DNA from: an uncultured Eubacteriaceae bacterium
GTDB taxonomy: Bacteria > Bacillota > Clostridia > Eubacteriales > Eubacteriaceae
Direction of reading: 5' to 3'
Length of the DNA stretch: 8,372 nt
NCBI GenBank assembly: GCA_947630385.1
Contig: CANRHG010000077.1
Span: 1 to 8,372, forward strand
Shown in pieces: positions 6,956 through 8,372 of this stretch. The translations under genes and the position numbers were made by a program. Each line of letters begins with the position of its first letter. Position 1 is the stretch's first letter. The notes below the pieces were generated by a model. That model searched no databases, was not told the origin of the DNA, and was given only the letters and a program-made list of their open reading frames with translations.

Positions 6956-6961
6956 TATAAT
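6956..6961 (+). promoter_or_regulatory. Promoter -10 element of the pRiA4b ORF-3-like gene
   Basis: A perfect TATAAT lies 14 bases after the upstream T-tract. The T-rich stretch at 6935-6941 is where a -35 would fall, but no good TTGACA match is seen. Transcription would start near 6968, leaving a leader of only about 14 nt before the ATG at 6982. Confidence 0.6.
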
Positions 6962-6971
6962 ATTTAAAAAC

Positions 6972-6975
6972 GGAG
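6972..6975 (+). promoter_or_regulatory. Ribosome binding site of the pRiA4b ORF-3-like gene
   Basis: GGAG lies 6 bases before the ATG at 6982 and fixes that start. It is weaker than the AGGAGG sites of the upstream operons. Confidence 0.7.
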
Positions 6976-6981
6976 AAAATT

Positions 6982-8103
6982 ATGTTTATCGCGACCCCAA
7001 AAACCTTCGCCCATTCTAATGGCTTAAAATATCTTTCCCGTCCCGAAAAGGACCACCCACAAGAATACTTCTGGTTTTTGCGGCAGGAAAAAATTGAAGG
7101 CCAGGACTATTTGTTTTTGATCAACGAAGAAAGCCGCTTTGTCGTCGTTCTTAAAAAGCCGGAAAAGAATTTGACCGGAGCCATAAAAGAAGCGATGAAA
7201 AAAACTTTCTTGCTCTGCGGCCTCAGCCGTAAAGCCATTTCCAATTACTTTAAATGCTCAGGGCCTTTTAAGTACGGGGAGTCCCATAGTCGAAAATTTA
7301 TCACTTGGCTTAAAATGCCGGTTGAAAAAGTAAAGGCCGAGATCGAGAAAATTTTGGCGGACGGTACCGAACCTGATCTGGCTTATCTCGGTGCTAACGT
7401 TAGCATCCTACCATTTCCATATTATGGGACCGTCGGTTATTTTTTACCGAGAGCCAAGATGATCAACACGATCTTTGAGCTTGAGTCGCCGGAAAAATTT
7501 GAAGAAGAAAAACCTTCTTTTGGTTCTATTGCGGAAATTGAAAGTACGCTCTTAAATAGTGAAAGTGGAATCGTAACGAAGCGTACCTTTATGACTCGGA
7601 CGGACCTGACCTTTTCCGAATTTGCCGAAATCCTCATGGAGATCTACGGCTTTGAAGGATACCATCTTTACGAATTTGAGCTTTCTGTGATCAGTCCAAC
7701 CGAGCCGATCAAAATTTCCGTATACGAAGATCCCGATGAATTTTATGACGAGGACAGCCCACTGACGCTAACTTATGAAACCGAAATTGCCCCATATTTG
7801 GTAATAAGCCCGCGCATGGTCTTCATCTATAATTTTGGAGATTTTTGGAACATCGAACTTAAGATCTTACACTTTTTCCCCGGTTGTATGTATATGAACG
7901 ATTTTCTTCCTTGCGTCTTATCTTTAAGTGGGCCGAATCCCCTTGAAGATATGGGAGGTATGACGGGATACGACGAATTGATCGAATACAAACTTCACCC
8001 CGAAAAGGCAGAGGATCCCGAAGAAATGGAAGAATTTCTCGAGTGGGTCGGAGACAGAGATTTTGACCCGAACGTAAAATCGGATTTCCCGGTAGTGATT
8101 TGA
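6982..8103 (+). CDS. Two-part protein with C-terminal plasmid pRiA4b ORF-3-like domain
   Basis: This 373-residue protein is probably cytoplasmic: no signal peptide and no membrane segment. From about residue 200 to the end it matches the pRiA4b ORF-3 domain (PF07929). Hallmarks are the helix 'LTFSEFAEILMEIYGFEGYHLYEFEL', Y-N-F-G-D-F-W (283-289), PLEDMGG followed by GYDEL (from 320), and 'EFLEWVGDRDFDP' near the C-terminus. The biochemical role of that domain is not established. The N-terminal about 125 residues ('YFWFLRQEKIEGQDYLFLINEESRF', later 'SHSRKFITWLK') resemble, in layout, the small DUF6933 domain that I recall being paired with pRiA4b ORF-3 domains; this link is weak. The linker at about 125-200 is Glu/Lys-rich in part. 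The gene is monocistronic, with a TATAAT and GGAG upstream. Its third codon positions are visibly richer in A/T than in the operons before it, so it may be an acquired accessory gene. No clear terminator follows it. Confidence 0.85.
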   Translation: MFIATPKTFAHSNGLKYLSRPEKDHPQEYFWFLRQEKIEGQDYLFLINEESRFVVVLKKPEKNLTGAIKEAMKKTFLLCGLSRKAISNYFKCSGPFKYGESHSRKFITWLKMPVEKVKAEIEKILADGTEPDLAYLGANVSILPFPYYGTVGYFLPRAKMINTIFELESPEKFEEEKPSFGSIAEIESTLLNSESGIVTKRTFMTRTDLTFSEFAEILMEIYGFEGYHLYEFELSVISPTEPIKISVYEDPDEFYDEDSPLTLTYETEIAPYLVISPRMVFIYNFGDFWNIELKILHFFPGCMYMNDFLPCVLSLSGPNPLEDMGGMTGYDELIEYKLHPEKAEDPEEMEEFLEWVGDRDFDPNVKSDFPVVI

Positions 8104-8205
8104 GGAGAAAAATAAAAAGAGGTTTTAATGCAATTTAGATTTAAACAATCACGGTCAATAAGTTAAGAGATTTTGCTTTTAAAAATAAGAGCTAAAATTT
8201 TAAAT

Positions 8206-8214
8206 TTATCCACA
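8206..8214 (+). promoter_or_regulatory. Consensus DnaA box (TTATCCACA)
   Basis: The 9-mer TTATCCACA is identical to the consensus DnaA-binding site and lies in AT-rich DNA. I see no second perfect copy on either strand nearby, so this may be a single regulatory box, the edge of a cluster continuing beyond the window, or chance. Confidence 0.4.
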
Positions 8215-8217
8215 GCT

Positions 8218-8234
8218 AGGCAAGTATCTTGCTT
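8218..8234. repeat. Short palindrome next to the DnaA box
   Basis: AGGCAAG-TAT-CTTGCTT forms a 7-pair inverted repeat (one G-T pair) around a 3-base centre, beginning 4 bases after the DnaA box. It has no T-tract on either side, so it is not a terminator. It could be an operator or a small RNA hairpin. Confidence 0.4.
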
Positions 8235-8372
8235 AAATACGCAACTTAAACCCGAAAATTTTTAATTAAAAAGTGATTAACCGATTTAAATTCAGTTTAA
8301 TGGACAAAATAAAGCTTTCAACTATGGCCATTTACCTTAGATTTTGTGTTTGGTGCACTCAGAACAGAGATT

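Larger units (their letters stand above)
8104..8372. other. AT-rich non-coding stretch at the window end
   Basis: By hand count 76 of 269 bases are G or C (about 28%), far below the upstream genes. No convincing gene is present. A 12-codon ORF with a plausible AGAGG site (8128-8166) and an ORF starting at 8300 that runs off the window without a ribosome binding site are the only candidates. The stretch contains one consensus DnaA box, a short palindrome and runs such as TTTTTAATTAAAAA (8259-8272). It could be an upstream regulatory region for a gene beyond the window. Confidence 0.7.

Noticed and set aside
8300..8372. ORF starting MDKIKLSTMAIYL and open to the window end
   Set aside because: No ribosome binding site, only 24 codons visible and no recognisable family; it could be the start of a real gene but cannot be supported here.
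1..8372. CRISPR array, tRNA/rRNA genes, insertion sequences or attachment sites
   Set aside because: No spaced direct repeats, no cloverleaf-like or rRNA-like sequence, no transposase or integrase frame, and no flanking terminal inverted repeats were seen.

Overview
The window looks like chromosomal DNA from a low-to-moderate GC member of the Bacillota, most plausibly a clostridial lineage. This rests on strong AGGAGG-type ribosome binding sites, tightly overlapping co-directional genes, intrinsic terminators with T-tracts, a lipoprotein-anchored binding protein, and a heterodimeric exporter type that is common in Firmicutes. The genus cannot be named from the sequence. All five genes lie on the + strand.

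Layout. (1) Positions 1-3604 hold two overlapping genes for the two half-transporters of a heterodimeric type IV ABC exporter; the first has lost its N-terminus at the window edge. Their nucleotide-binding domains show a complementary division of labour. One has Asp in place of the catalytic Glu and Gln in place of the switch His. The other keeps the catalytic residues but has a degenerate signature (LSQGQ). This is the pattern of exporters such as TM287/288. (2) Positions 3605-3725 are a 121-bp gap with a strong intrinsic terminator, a second hairpin and a strong ribosome binding site. The only promoter-like sequence I see lies upstream of the terminator, so the terminator may act as an attenuator for the next operon. 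(3) Positions 3726-6917 hold a BtuF/BtuC/BtuD-like importer operon: lipoprotein, FecCD permease, and an ATPase with an extra C-terminal domain of about 150 residues. The substrate is probably a corrinoid, with iron-siderophore or haem as alternatives. It ends in a UUCG-loop terminator that starts one base after the stop codon. (4) Positions 6982-8103 hold a monocistronic gene with its own TATAAT, encoding a two-part protein whose C-terminal half is a plasmid pRiA4b ORF-3-like domain. (5) Positions 8104-8372 are about 28% G+C (hand count) with no convincing gene, but contain one perfect consensus DnaA box and a small palindrome.

How the genes work together. The exporter pair should form one efflux pump or lipid/drug flippase, and the BtuFCD-like set one uptake system. 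The two systems are adjacent but separated by a terminator, so a functional link is not shown. The last gene has an AT-richer composition than its neighbours and looks unrelated. I find no CRISPR array, RNA gene, insertion sequence or clearly new multi-gene system. The least-explained items are the ATPase C-terminal domain, the pRiA4b-type fusion protein, the leader before the importer operon, and the AT-rich DnaA-box region at the end.
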